Counted from the first letter of the stretch, positions 1 through 11,299 are shown. The stretch: DNA of 64,000 nucleotides from Sindora glabra (GCA_020226215.1 CM035232.1:80936693-81000692); one strand, 5' to 3'. Program-made: numbers and translations. The notes: generated by a model not told the origin, from the sequence alone.

Positions 1-299
1 ATATCCCTAGAACATAAGAGGCATTTCCAAGATCCTTCATGTCAAAATATTTGAATAACATTTATTTTGTCTCAGTTTATAGGTTCATGTTATTTCTTGT
101 AAGGAGAATATTATCCATATATAGTACCAAAATAACAAAATTACTTGCACTTATCAGCATATAAATACAATGATCCAATGTATTCTCTTTGAATCTAAAA
201 GAAGTTATTACCTCATTAAACTTAAGTTACCACTATCTAGAAGCTTGTTTTAAGCTATATATGGACTTTTTAAGCTAACACACAAGTTGTTGTTTTTCT

Positions 300-640
300 T
301 TCTTTTGGAAACCATTGAACTGGTTTATATAAATAGTATTTGATAAATCACCTTCGGAAGGTTATTTTTAAATCCATTTGATGTAGCTCTAAATTAAAAT
401 GAATCACCAAAGCAATGACAACTCGAAGTGAGTCCTTAGTTGAAATTGGTGAAAAGTTTTCCTTGTAGTCTATACCTTCCTTCTGAGTGTAGCCTTTAAC
501 TACCAATTTGGCCTTGAACCTTTCAATTTCACTTTAAGCATCCCTATTGATCTTGAAGACTTATTTGTATCTAACCAGCTTACAACTTATAGGAAGTTCT
601 ACTAGATCCTATACTTAATTCTTATGCATTAAAGCTAGCT
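300..640 (-). pseudogene. Ty1/copia reverse-transcriptase fragment
   Basis: Translating the minus strand gives the conserved N-terminal part of a copia reverse transcriptase: a block reading ERFKAKLVVKGYTQKEGIDY, then NFSP, then a stretch ending LHQMDLK, and after a frameshift EGDLSNTIYINQ. This is the segment where copia elements normally read KARLVAKGY...DY...F.PV...QMDVKTAFLNG. It has at least one in-frame stop and one frameshift. No LTR, integrase or RNase H is recognisable nearby, so this is an isolated remnant. Family assignment is solid; the precise lineage is not determined. Confidence 0.82.
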
Positions 641-769
641 CATCCTTTATAACACTCATCGAATCAGAATAGTTTGAACTAGATATAGCTCAAGAAAAGG
701 TTATAAGATTAATATCATCATTTATATCATATTCATGCTCCTATAGATATACAAGTTAATTATTAGGAA

Positions 770-948
770 TGACTCTACTATTATGCAAAACTTTCAAATT
801 TTGTACAATGACTCTGCTATTATGCAAAACTTTCAAATTTTGTACAATGACTCTGCTATTATGCAAAACTTTCAAATAATAATCATGATCCTCTTTATTT
901 TTTAGTACAAAGACTCTGCTATTATGCAAAACTTTCAAATTTTGATGC
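770..948. repeat. 39-bp minisatellite, four units
   Basis: Units begin at 770, 809 and 848 with exact 39-bp spacing. The core is TGACTCTGCTATTATGCAAA followed by ACTTTCAAATTTTGTACAA. The third unit is cut short by an unrelated ~33-bp stretch and a fourth unit follows from about 911. Units are nearly identical. A short minus-strand reading frame across it only reflects the repeat period being divisible by three. Confidence 0.9.
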
Positions 949-1730
949 AAAACCTAAAAAGGTCATAAAGTTTGCAAGATTAAGGACATACATTTTAAAA
1001 AAAGTCTTCCTTTCCAAGATAAATAGGAATTAACAAAGCAAAATAATAAGAATAGCATAATAACACATAAATAATTTTAAATAAAAAATCATATTTTAAG
1101 AGAAAAAATTGAATTAAAATTGCTATACAAATTTGGAAAGACTTTAATGTTGTGTTTGGATTTAGAACTTGAAATTAGTAATTCAATTATAAAGAAATCT
1201 AAGTTTTATAAGCTAAAATGTATTGTTTGATAATAACTAAATAGAATTTACGAATTACTTAGTTGTTGTAAATAAAGAATTTACACTATCAAATTTGACA
1301 TTTTAAATTCAATTAAAATAGATGTCATTTTACAAATTTTACATTTACTTTTGAAATACGATATTAATTATTATTTCTTATTCATGAGAATTAAGTAAAG
1401 TTATTATTTTGTAGGTTTAGGACTTCAAAAGTCTTAATATTTTCTAAATATCTTATCCAAACACAATAGAAGTGTTTTATGCACGAAATGATTTTACAAG
1501 GGCCTGCTTTATTTCAATAGTTCATGTTGAGTAAATTCACTTTTGGTCATCAAACTACCAAAAGCAAGCATTTAATGAGTGATGAGAAATTAATTTCTAA
1601 AAAATTTTATTAAAATAATAGGATTTTATGGAACCTAAATCTAACTCATTTTTTTCTATGACAAATTCTTAACCACAATGTGACACCAAAAAAAATGCAT
1701 TTCTTGGTAACTAATAAAAGGTTTCAAAAG
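949..1730. other. AT-rich intergenic DNA, no gene seen
   Basis: Very AT-rich sequence with short poly-A and poly-T tracts. No coding similarity, RNA gene or element end was recognised on either strand. Confidence 0.6.
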
Positions 1731-2845
1731 TTTGTAAAAACACTTGGTTTAGTGTTATTGAAAAATTAAAAGTATTGTGCATGCATTTTAATGATGCAGT
1801 TACATCCACTTAGAACTTCACTTTCCATATTTAGAAATTGAATCAAAAACTTAGCATTGAATATATTAATACTATTATTATTAAAAAAGTTTAAATGTAT
1901 TATTTTCTCCTGATAAATTAATCTTGAGTTTTGCTTTACCATGTTTTAGAAAAAAGTTATGTAATTTCATAAAAAAATTGTAACTTTTTTTATAAAATAT
2001 AATAAATTACTAAATATCTATTCTTTTTCTTTTCTTTAGCAAACTAAATATCTCAAATTAGTTTGAATTAATAATTGTTCATTTCATTTTAAACGGGCTC
2101 CGCCATTAACTACCTAATGCTAATCTTTGACACATATTTAGGTCATATACAATGGCTTAATAAGATTGGGCCCATCTTGACTTTTTGATAACTAATATTT
2201 GTAAAAACTTTTGGTTTATGGTATTATTGAAAAATTAAAAATATTGTGCATGTATTTTAATGATGTAGTTACATCCACTTAGAAATTCATTCCTATATTT
2301 AAAATTTGAATTTAAAATTTAGCATTGAATATATTAATACTATCATTATTAAAAAAAAGTATAAATGTATTGTTGCCTCAGGATAAATTAATCTTAAGTT
2401 TTGCTTCACCCTATTTTAGAAAAAAATTGTGTAATTTTATAAAATAAAATTGTAACTTTTTGATAAAATATAATAAATTACTAAATATGTCCTCTCTTTT
2501 TTAAACACACTAAATATCTCAAATCTATTTTATAGTTTAAATGGACTCCACCATTAATTACATAAGGCTAATTTTTGGCATAATTGGTTGGGCTTTATAT
2601 AATTACTTTGTAAGATTGGGCCTATCTTGAGTTTGGCTTTACTTGTTTTAGGAAAAAAAATTATGTAATCTTATAAAAGATTGTAACTTTGTGATAAAAT
2701 ATAATAAATTACTAAACATCTCTTTTTTTGTTAGACATACTAAATATCTCAAATCTCAAATTAATTTGAATTGATAATTGTTTGTTTCATTTTAAATGGG
2801 TTCCACAATTAACTATTAAGGTTAAGTTTTGGCATAATTAGTTAG
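1731..2845. repeat. 467-bp tandem duplication plus a partial third copy
   Basis: The segment starting TTTGTAAAAACACTTGGTTT at 1731 recurs from 2198 (offset 467) with scattered substitutions, and its second half recurs again from about 2627. Each unit ends in a block reading CAATGGCTTAATAAGATTGG or a close variant. That same block opens every unit of the ~135-bp array immediately downstream, so the array seems to have grown from the end of this larger unit. No coding potential. Confidence 0.8.
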
Positions 2846-4735
2846 GCCATATATAATTGCTTAATAAGATTGGGTCATATTATAACAAAGCTTGTAAATT
2901 AATATATGTTAGTTGACTCTAAGTTCAAAATTTAAACCCATTGGCCATTACAATGACAAATAGAAAATTGTTAGAGAAAGGGCCATATACAATGACTCAA
3001 TAAGATTGGGTCATATTATAATGAAGTTTGTGAACTAATACATGCTCATTGGCTTTGTGTTTAAAATTCAAATCCATTACCTATTATAATAAAAAATAGG
3101 AAATTATTAAAGGAATGGCCATCTATAATGGCTTAACAAGATGGATCATATTATAATAAAGCCCATAAATCAATATATTTTGTTTGATTTTGTAGGTTTG
3201 AAATTCAAACCCCTTAGCAATTATAATAAAAAAAATAAGAAATTGTTAAAGGAAGGGTCATATATAATGGCCTAATTTATCATAATGAAGCTTGTAAATC
3301 AGTATGCTACTAGTTCCAAATTCAAACCCATTGGCCATTATAGTGAAAAATAAGAAATTGCTAGAGTAAAAGTCTTATACAATGGCTCAAGAAGATTGTG
3401 TCATATCATAATAAAGCTTGTAAATTAATATATGCTAATTGGCTTTGGGTTCAAAATTCAAACCCACTGGCCATTATAATGAAAAATAGGAAATTGCTAG
3501 AAGAAGGCTTATATACAATGGCTCAATAAGATTGAAATGTACTATAATAAAGCTTGTAAATTAATATATGCTAATTGGCTATGTGTTCAAATTAGGAAAT
3601 TTCTTAGAAGGATCATATACAATGGCTCAATAAAATTAGAATATAATATAATGAAACCCATAAATCAATATATGCTATTTGGCTGTTGGTTTGAAATTCA
3701 AAGCCAATGGCCATTACAATGAAAAATAGGAAATTGCTAAAGGAAGGGCCATATATAATGGCTCAACAAGATTGGTCCATATTATAGTGAAGCTTGTAAA
3801 CCAATATATACTACTTAGCCTTAGGTTCAAAACTCAAACCTATTGGCCTTTACAATGGAAAACAAGAAATTACTAGAGGAGGGGCCATATGCAATAGCGC
3901 AATAATATTGTGTCATATTATAAATATATGTTAGTTGGCTTTAGGTTTGAAATTCAAACCTATTGGCTATTATAATAAAAAATCGAAAATTGCTAAAGGA
4001 AGGGCTACATACAATGGCTTTATAAGATTGGACTATACTATAATAAAGCCTATAAATTAAAGTATGTTGATTGGTTATGGGTTCGAAATTAGGAAATTGC
4101 TAGAGGGAGGGTCATATATAATAGTTTAATAAGATTAGACCATATTATAGTGAAACCTATAAATCAATATATGCTATTTGGCTATAGGTTCGAAATTCAA
4201 ACCCATTGGCCATTATAATGAAAAATAGGTACTTGTTAGAGGAAAGGCCATATGTAATGGCTCAACGAGATTGGTCCATATTATAAAGCTTATAAATCAA
4301 TGTATACTACTTGGTTTTGGCTTTAGAACTCAAACCCATTGGCCCTTACAATGAAAAATAAGAAATTGTTAGAGGAAGGGCCATATACAACGACTTAATA
4401 AGATTATGTCATATTATAATGAAGCCCCGAAATTAATATATGCTAGTTGACTCTAGTTCAAAATTCAAATCCATTAGCCATTATAATGAAAAATAGGAAA
4501 TTGCTAGAAGAAAGGTTATATACAATGGCTTAATAAGATTGGACCACACTATAATAAAGCTTGTAAATTAATATGTGATAATTGGTTATAGGCTTGAAAT
4601 TCAAATTCATGACTATTACAATGAAAAGTAGAAAATGAAATCAATATATGCTAATTAGCTATGGGTTCAAAATTTAAATCCATGGCCATTATAATAAAAA
4701 ATAGAAAATGAAATTGCTAGATGAAGGTTTTGAAT
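2845..4735. repeat. Degenerate ~135-bp tandem array, about 14 units
   Basis: Blocks like AGGAAATTGCTAGAGGAAGG recur at about 2957, 3094, 3233, 3348, 3484, 3590, 3725, 3860, 3980, 4088, 4223, 4358 and 4491, mostly 105-139 bp apart. Each is followed by a CATATACAATGGCTCAATAA-like block, a CATATTATAATGAAGCTTGT-like block, an AATATATGCTAATTGGCTT-like block and an AAACCCATTGGCCATTATAA-like block. Units differ by many substitutions and small deletions. It is non-coding and satellite-like; no known family can be named from sight. Confidence 0.88.
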
Positions 4736-4784
4736 TTTTTACTGTGGTTAACCACTACATGCTCTAACCAACTAAGCTAGTCAA
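4726..4784 (-). other. tRNA-like module (possible SINE head)
   Basis: Read on the minus strand, the sequence contains CTAGCTTAGTTGGTTAGAGC, an excellent match to a tRNA D-arm and RNA polymerase III A box. A 12-bp palindrome (GTGGTTAACCAC) follows, in the anticodon-arm region. A weak B-box-like AATTCAAAACC lies about 40 bases after the A box. There is no acceptor stem, so it is not a functional tRNA. A decayed tRNA-derived SINE or an old tRNA pseudogene would fit. It abuts the end of the 135-bp array. Confidence 0.4.
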
Positions 4785-4795
4785 TCAAATTATAA

Positions 4796-6202
4796 TTATT
4801 TTGAATGTATTTGATATTATAAGATACTAATTGTGAAGCCTACTATCATCAGTTAGTTTATTTGCGGAATTTTTAGGGGTTTTAGTACTAAATTTGTTAG
4901 CTTTCTTCCCTTTATGTTGAGAATTATGTCACAATTATAATCAATATATATCTAGGAAATAGCAATAGCAACAACAACAAAAGATGAATATGCAATAGTA
5001 ATCTAAGGCTACTTACTAAAATGAAAATTAAGTTTCCATTCACAATCCATGTAACAAGTTACACCAAATAAGAAACATAGAACAACTAATTCATAAGGAC
5101 CACCATTGCATATCCATTCATCAATTGATGCTGCCTTCTATACTTGGTAAGAGTGCAAACCTATGTTGCCGTAGGTGTGTTTGAATGTATCTTTGTTTTT
5201 ATATTTTTAAAAAATTGTTCTAAAAAATTATTCTTTCTTATTCTCAAAAACTATTTTTGAATTAAAGGTAAACCAAAATTAGAGGGTGATTGATATTGTA
5301 AATAAGGAAATATTTCACTTAATCACAAAGTTGACATTCAAAATAAGAAAACAAATTTAGAAAATAATTAAAAATTATTTTTATTTTTCTATTTTTAAGT
5401 TATATATTTAGAGAACATTTTTTAAAAATAAATTTTGAAAATAAGTTGCCAAACAGATTCTTTTATTTTAAAAATAAAAAAAACATAAAACTATTTTTGA
5501 AAATAGAAAAACAAATAGACCCATTATTATTATTATTATTAATATTATTATTCTTATTATTATTTCCTTTCTTGAAATGAAGTGGTAAAATAAATAATTT
5601 CACGTTGCCGCTGACAAGCATAACAGAACCACTGAGAAGGATGATAGAATTAGTCGTGGCCGCATATTTGAAGTTAACTGCTAACTGAATATTAGTTAGT
5701 GGAACATAGTTGCAGTTGACATTGTAACATTAGTTGAGTTGGAGTGTCTTTTCTTATGATCAAAGGTATAGGAAATTATGTTTTCACTAATGTATTATAT
5801 ACTGAAAAACTACGTTTTTTTTCTGGTGTCATCACAAAAAACTTAATTCCTCAAAAAATTAAGTAAAAATGTAGCATACCCCATTCCTTATCTGTACCAC
5901 GATTTTGTACGTACCACATGCTTGTGATGTCTGCAAATTGTCATTCCTACATAAAAAGACTATGAAATGCATGTTTCGTATGTATGCATCAAAGAATGAT
6001 GTCTTTTCAAATTGTAAATACACACTCATCATAATAAACTCTAGGAAACTTTTTGTATCAGGCAGTATTCATTTTAACAGCAGCAGCTCGAGAACAAGCA
6101 AAATTAATGTAAAAATCTGCACAACAGTCCAGTTAACGTACTGAAGTTGTTGGAAGAGGCCAATAATCTGTAAAACCTTGTACAATTATTCGTTCTTGTT
6201 TG
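4796..6202. other. Intergenic DNA downstream of the phytoene synthase relic
   Basis: AT-rich, with an (ATT)n-type microsatellite at about 5524-5568. No coding similarity was recognised. The 150-300 bases next to 6203 would correspond to the 3' UTR of the former phytoene synthase gene, but no polyadenylation signal could be assigned with confidence. Confidence 0.5.
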
Positions 6203-6489
6203 CTACAAAAGCCTCGTGACTGAAGGTAGAAGCTTTGAGCCAGACATAGATCGGGTGTATGCTACAGGCAACGTTAGAAGTTTCTTAGCTTTGCCTGCAT
6301 ATGCTTGTCTTGTCAAGTTGTCGTAATCATTGTCTTTAATTGCATCCAAGTTCTTTCGATACAATATCATTGACGACCAAACCTGCATATTATTAACAAT
6401 TTAAACAAACTATCAGCACTTGTAACAAGCCTAGTGACTCTTAGAATATTCTTAAATTCTCAAGTCACTAGCTTTTCATTTTTCATCTT

Positions 6490-6700
6490 TTCTTTGCATA
6501 CCAGATATATACCATAATATGTCGTAGAAGTTGATTATTCTTATGCATTTGGTGGGTACGAGGTGACCAGTTCAAGATTTATCATTTGAATCTGGGGCTT
6601 TTCATTACTTTATATACTTTTCAAGTCATTTGAATCTGGGGCTTTTCTTTGCAAAACAGATATATGCTATAATATGCCAGAGAAGTTCTCCTAATTCTTT
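6490..6700. repeat. Duplicated blocks inside intron 5 of the PSY relic
   Basis: A ~45-bp block with CAGATATATACCATAATATG at about 6500 recurs about 155 bp downstream with substitutions. A CATTTGAATCTGGGGCTTTT block at about 6576 recurs about 47 bp later. Both duplications lie between exons 5 and 6 and do not touch coding sequence. Confidence 0.7.
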
Positions 6701-7481
6701 AAGTAGATACCGGCCAACGGCTTGCCTTTTCAAGTTGAGAAGCTCCTTCATCTGCTAAGTTGAAGTAGAATCTAGCCCTTGTAATCTGCTGTTTCATAAA
6801 CTCTATCTATCAGTGACCTTTCTTGAGAAAACATCTTTATCTCACAACCCAATCTGGGCAAGTATCTTGAGGGAGGTAAACTCTACTTCTTGATGCACTG
6901 AAATGAAACGATTTAAGAAGGCTTTTAAAGAAGTTCAAAATGAGGCCATGTAAAGTGAATAAATTACAAACTTACTCTTCCACAACATCTCTGAGGATGT
7001 TTGTCAGTTGATTTCCAATACCCAAGTACAGGGCAGAGTTATATACATTTTGAGCAGGGATCAGTGACTCCGGTGCAGTTCCCATTACCGGCACACTCAT
7101 TAACCCAACAGTTCCAGCCACATAGTAGCAGTAAAGATACAGCTCTTCCAAATTCTTGTATCGGGTTTTTCTTGCATCTATTCTCATACCTTCTATCATA
7201 TCCCTGAATGGATGCAATACATAGGAGAAAATATTTCCCTCAGGCAAAACAGAACAAATTATATCGATGCGATTAGATTCTGAGAGAGAAAAGCATGAAA
7301 TATAGTTGTTTGTAAGAGCCATTGCGCTGTACTTCGTAATCACCTTAATGTCCAAAGGAAACTAGAAGACCGTATCAATAAGTGCAGCCTCAAGCATATC
7401 ATAAGGTCTTCCATTGAATTTGTCTAGCAGTCTTTCTTCTCACCTATCAAGAACAGAAGAACTCATATATTCAGCATTTGG

Positions 7482-8004
7482 ATCATCCACTAATTCATCT
7501 GTTCTCCTGCACCAAACTGCAGATGAACATTTCAGTTAACGTTATTCACTTTTGGTAACACACAACACGAAACTAGGTGATGGGTTTGACGAGTTTAAGG
7601 CTTTAGGACAATCTAAAGTGGCCCACATTTGACCTTTCCAAGTGATAATGGGTTTGCAATCAATAACTAGTGATGGCATTTAAAAACTTCTTAACATGGT
7701 TCTAATATGATCATTTTTAAATGCAAATCATTAAATTCATCTGCATCATCCACCAATTCATCTGTTCTCCTCACCAAACTGCAGATGTACATTTCAGTGA
7801 ACATTATTCACTTTTGGTAACACACAACACAAAACTAGGTGATGGGTTTGACAAGTTTAAGGCTTTAGGACAATCTAAAGTGGCCCCCATTTGACCTTTC
7901 CAAGTGATAATGGGTTTGCAATCAATAACTAGTGATGGCATTGAAAAACTTCTTAACATGGTTCTAATATGATCATTTTTAAATGCAAATCATTAAATTT
8001 GCCT
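7482..8004. repeat. 262-bp tandem duplication covering the PSY exon 3 start and intron 2
   Basis: The segment 7482-7744 recurs at 7745 to about 8004 with roughly 95% identity. It includes the first ~35 bases of exon 3, its splice acceptor and most of intron 2. The distal copy (7745-7779) therefore is an orphan exon 3 start with a one-base deletion. The proximal copy adjoins the rest of exon 3. Confidence 0.88.
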
Positions 8005-8299
8005 GCAAACTCAAATTTCTATCTTGCTGTGTGCGTTCTTACCATAACTTGCCCAGATAGCTTTTTGTCTCTTTTCTGTCATTTTCTGTCATCAACAAAG
8101 TCCCTATTTCAAGAATTAAGATAATCTCAATCATACAATAAGAAAAAAAATTTCGAACAAAAGGAAAAGTAAAATACTAATTTTCATCCATATATCTTTG
8201 AACTTTGCAGCTTCTTTGTGGACAAAGATTGCTGACTTTCATTGTACTGTTTTTAATGTTTAGATCTTACTTAAAACTTAAATTAAAATAAAAATAGAA

Positions 8300-10654
8300 G
8301 AAGAAAAGTGGAATCATACTTAAAACTCAAATGTTACATTGATGACTTGATGGTGAAATTAAAGAAGAAGTCTCAACACTTAGAAGATCTAAGAATAGTA
8401 TTTAAAAAAATGAATACACTTAAGTGCGCATTTCATATCTCGTTTGGAAAATTTCTAGGTTTTATTATGTGGTATCATAGGATTGAGATTGATAAATCAA
8501 AGATCAATGCTATGAAGATGTGAAAACCAAGGGATATCCACAAGCTAAAAAGCTTTCAAAGGAAGCTCGCTTATAGATGTAGGTTCATTACAAATCTGGC
8601 AAGAAGATGTCAACTTGTTAATTGAATCATGAGAAAAAAAAACTTCCATTTGAATGGGATAAAGCTTGCTAAAATGCACGAGAAAGCATTAAAGCTTATT
8701 TAGTTAAGCCATTGGTCTTACTACCACTTGTGCTTGGTCGATTGTATATCTTTTATGTTGTTGTGTAAGAGCGCCCACTTGGAGTCTTGCTTGCTTACAA
8801 AAATGATCAAGGAAAAGAAAATTCCTTGTACTATCTTAGTAGAATTTTGAATATTGTCATTAGGTATTATCTAATGAACTTTCAAATAAAGATGCAATGT
8901 TTATTAAGCTTTAACCATTATAGAAAATGTTCTTTAATCATGCAAAAAGAATTGAAAGGGTTGGTGCCAAGGTTGTTTTCATAAGCATAGAAAAAGATGT
9001 TTTGTCATATGCCTTTAGCTTGACCAAGTGTTTCTCAAATAATATGGCCGAATACCCATCTTTGATTTTAGGACTAAAAATGGCTCTAGAGATGAAGATC
9101 ATAAGGTTAAAAGCATTTGGAGATTTGAAATTGATAATTAATTAACTTTTATCTATTTATGAAGTGAAGAAGCATGATCTCTTAGCATATTGCAAATATG
9201 CCATGCAATTCCTTTGACAATTTGATCATAGTGAAGTAGCTTATGTACCTCGAAAATAAAACAAACATGTAGATGCCTTAGCTTATTTAGCTTTAACATT
9301 AGTGCATATGAATATTGATGTAAAAGTGCTAGTTTTCCATAGATAGGTAGTTGCTCCTACCTTTAAGTGTGAGGCTAAAGATTATAAGAAAAATATAGAT
9401 CACATCTTTGTCTTTGAAATCAAAAAGGAAAGTTGATATGAACCTTTGATCAATTATCTTGCATATGGCAAGTTACTAGATGATCCTCAGCATAGAACTA
9501 AAATTTTCTATTAAGCCTCTGAATTTATGTACTACAAAAATATTCTCTATTGGCAAGCATTTAAAGGTATGTTCTTATGATGTCTTAGGGAAGATGAAAT
9601 GAAAAGTGCCTTATAAGAAGCTCACTCTAGAATTTGTGGTGCATATCAGTTTAGACCAAAAATTACATTTTTCAAATAGAATAAAGGGTTAATATTAGCC
9701 CACCATGGTAAAGAATTATATTGACTTCACTAAGTATTATCAATTCCATGTAAACTTCATTCACCAACCACTTAAACTGTTGCACTTGATAGTTGCTTTA
9801 TAGCCTTTTGATGTACTAGGTCTTGATGTAGTTAATTTGTTCACACAATAATCTTCTAGTGGCTATTCATATATTTTGGCTATAACTGATTACTTCTCAA
9901 AGTAAGCTAAGGCAGAAGCATTTAGGGAAGTTAAGAAAGAAATAGTTGTGAACTTCATTTGCAAGAACACAATAATCTAGTAAGGTGTGCCAAGGCATAT
10001 CATCATTAATAATAGAAAGGAGTTCTATAATAAGGTGATGGATAAACTTTTTGAGATATTTGGCTTCAAGTAGTATAATTCATTAATCTATAATGAATTT
10101 GCCAATATAAAACTTTCTATAATTTTTTGAAAAAAGTTATTGATAGATTAAAAAGGGGTTAACTTGAAAGAATTGGAAAAGTACTATAAATGCACTGAAC
10201 AACAAACTAAACACCTACGTAAGCAATGTGACATCCACTTATCTATGGTGTTGAAGTAATATTGCTACTTGAGAGGCAAATCTCATCATTGAGAATATTA
10301 ATTCAAGAAGGTTTCTTGAGTAAAGAGAATAAATGCCTAATGCTTAAAGAATTAGAAGCACTTAATGAGAAAAGACTTGAAGCACAATAACACTTAAAGT
10401 GTTATTGAGCTCATCTCTTAAAGGCATTCAATAAAAAGCCGAGACCATGCTCTTTTGAAATTGCTAATTTGGTGTTAGCTATCAAAAGACCTATCATTAC
10501 TACTCATAGAACCAATGACAAGTTTCTTTTGAAGTGGGATGATCTATATATGATTTGAGAAGTTTACACTAATGGTGCATATAAGTTGGTCGATCAAGAT
10601 GAGTTAAGGATTATTTTGATTAATGGAAAATTCTTAAAGTATTTTTATGTGTAA
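8300..10654 (+). pseudogene. Ty3/gypsy Tat/Ogre-type pol relic
   Basis: A heavily stopped plus-strand pol remnant. In order: the reverse-transcriptase end from the catalytic box (CYIDDLMVK at about 8326) through KCAFHISFGKFLGFI; a first RNase H remnant (LLAYKNDQGKE...YYLSR, about 8790-8870); a second, archaeal-type RNase H (AEYPSLILGLKMALEMKI... and YVPRK...DALAYLAL, about 9045-9290); an integrase remnant (YYKNILYWQAF..., SRICGAYQFRPK); and the C-terminal part (LKELEALNEKRLEAQ, KAFNKKPRP, ending GAYKLV...LINGKFLKYFYV, stop 10652-10654). The extra RNase H is characteristic of the Tat/Ogre lineage. The 5' half (gag, protease, most of RT) is missing and it abuts the truncated phytoene synthase relic. 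Confidence 0.86.
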
Positions 10655-10717
10655 AATTAACTTCATCACTATCCTAATCATATAAGGATAATTTGCATGA
10701 TATTCTTAGCTCATAAG

Positions 10718-10860
10718 AGTATAAATTGTATATAACTAAAGAGAAAAAAATCTAATGTAATACTCTTGGCCTATACGAATATAAATTGTGAATAGCTAAA
10801 TCTAAAATAAAATACATATACTACTTTTGGACTATTCGAATATAAATTATAGATAGCCAA
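10718..10860. repeat. ~60-bp tandem repeat, three units
   Basis: Blocks GAATATAAATTGTGAATAGC or close variants begin at about 10718, 10778 and 10839, each preceded by CT(T/A)-rich sequence. They lie directly after the pol stop of the Tat-type relic, where such elements commonly carry variable tandem repeats in the 3' untranslated region. Confidence 0.7.
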
Positions 10861-11299
10861 ATAAAAATTTTTTTGAATTACATTTGATTTGATGCCTCAC
10901 TAGTACATAGGTAACTTAGTAAATTAGCCTAATCATATAAATAAAAAAACTAAAAATGTCATTGTATAATGATAATTGAATAAGAAATTACAAATAAAGT
11001 GCGTATTCAAAGTTCAATACATCTGCAAGTTTCATTAGTTATATATTTTCTTTTTAACTATAAGATTTGGCACACTCACTTATTGTGAAGTTTTCCCCCA
11101 TGTGTCTAATATGGATAAATATTCAAGGATGAAAACCTTTAGTTAATGTTACAGATGATGACACTCTTATTCACACTTAGTAAAGAACATTGATCTCTTA
11201 TTAAAATGTACAACTTGTAATAGACTTGATGACTTATAAAGTATATCAAGAAGACATGTGGGTTTTTACTCCATTAAGAGAACTACAAACTAATGAATA

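Larger units (their letters stand above)
6203..8103 (-). pseudogene. PSY: Phytoene synthase pseudogene, exons 2-6
   Basis: Phytoene synthase condenses two geranylgeranyl diphosphates to phytoene in plastids, the first step of carotenoid synthesis. Pieces in order on the minus strand: exon 2 8043-8103 (GTLLMT, then KRQKAIWASY); exon 3 7344-7516 (VWCRRTDELVD with the first Asp-rich motif); exon 4 6976-7211 (FRDMIEGMR...LYCYYVAGTVGLMSVPVMG...NQLTNILRDV, second Asp-rich motif split by the intron); exon 5 6711-6897 (RVYLPQD...ASRWP); exon 6 6203-6382 (VWSSMILYRK...NDYDNLT...KKLLTLP, terminal TAG). GT/AG sites remain at most junctions. Exons 3 and 4 are 173 and 236 bp. Damage: a 10-bp duplication in exon 2, TGA at 7440-7442, TAG at 7362-7364, frameshifts and stops in exon 5. 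Exon 1 with the transit peptide is absent; a gypsy relic starts about 200 bp upstream. Confidence 0.92.

Noticed and set aside
2845..4735. A repeat-protein gene in the 135-bp array
   Set aside because: 135 is divisible by three, but units vary in length and stops occur in all frames; similarity is at the DNA level only.
4741..4784. A functional tRNA gene
   Set aside because: Only a D-arm and weak B box; no acceptor stem or proper T-arm pairing.
6972..7355. A 127-residue minus-strand frame as a free-standing protein
   Set aside because: Its first ~48 residues are translated intron 3 of the phytoene synthase relic; only the part from about 7211 to 6976 is exon 4.
6203..8103. A functional phytoene synthase gene
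   Set aside because: In-frame stops in exons 3 and 5, a frame-shifting duplication in exon 2 and no exon 1.
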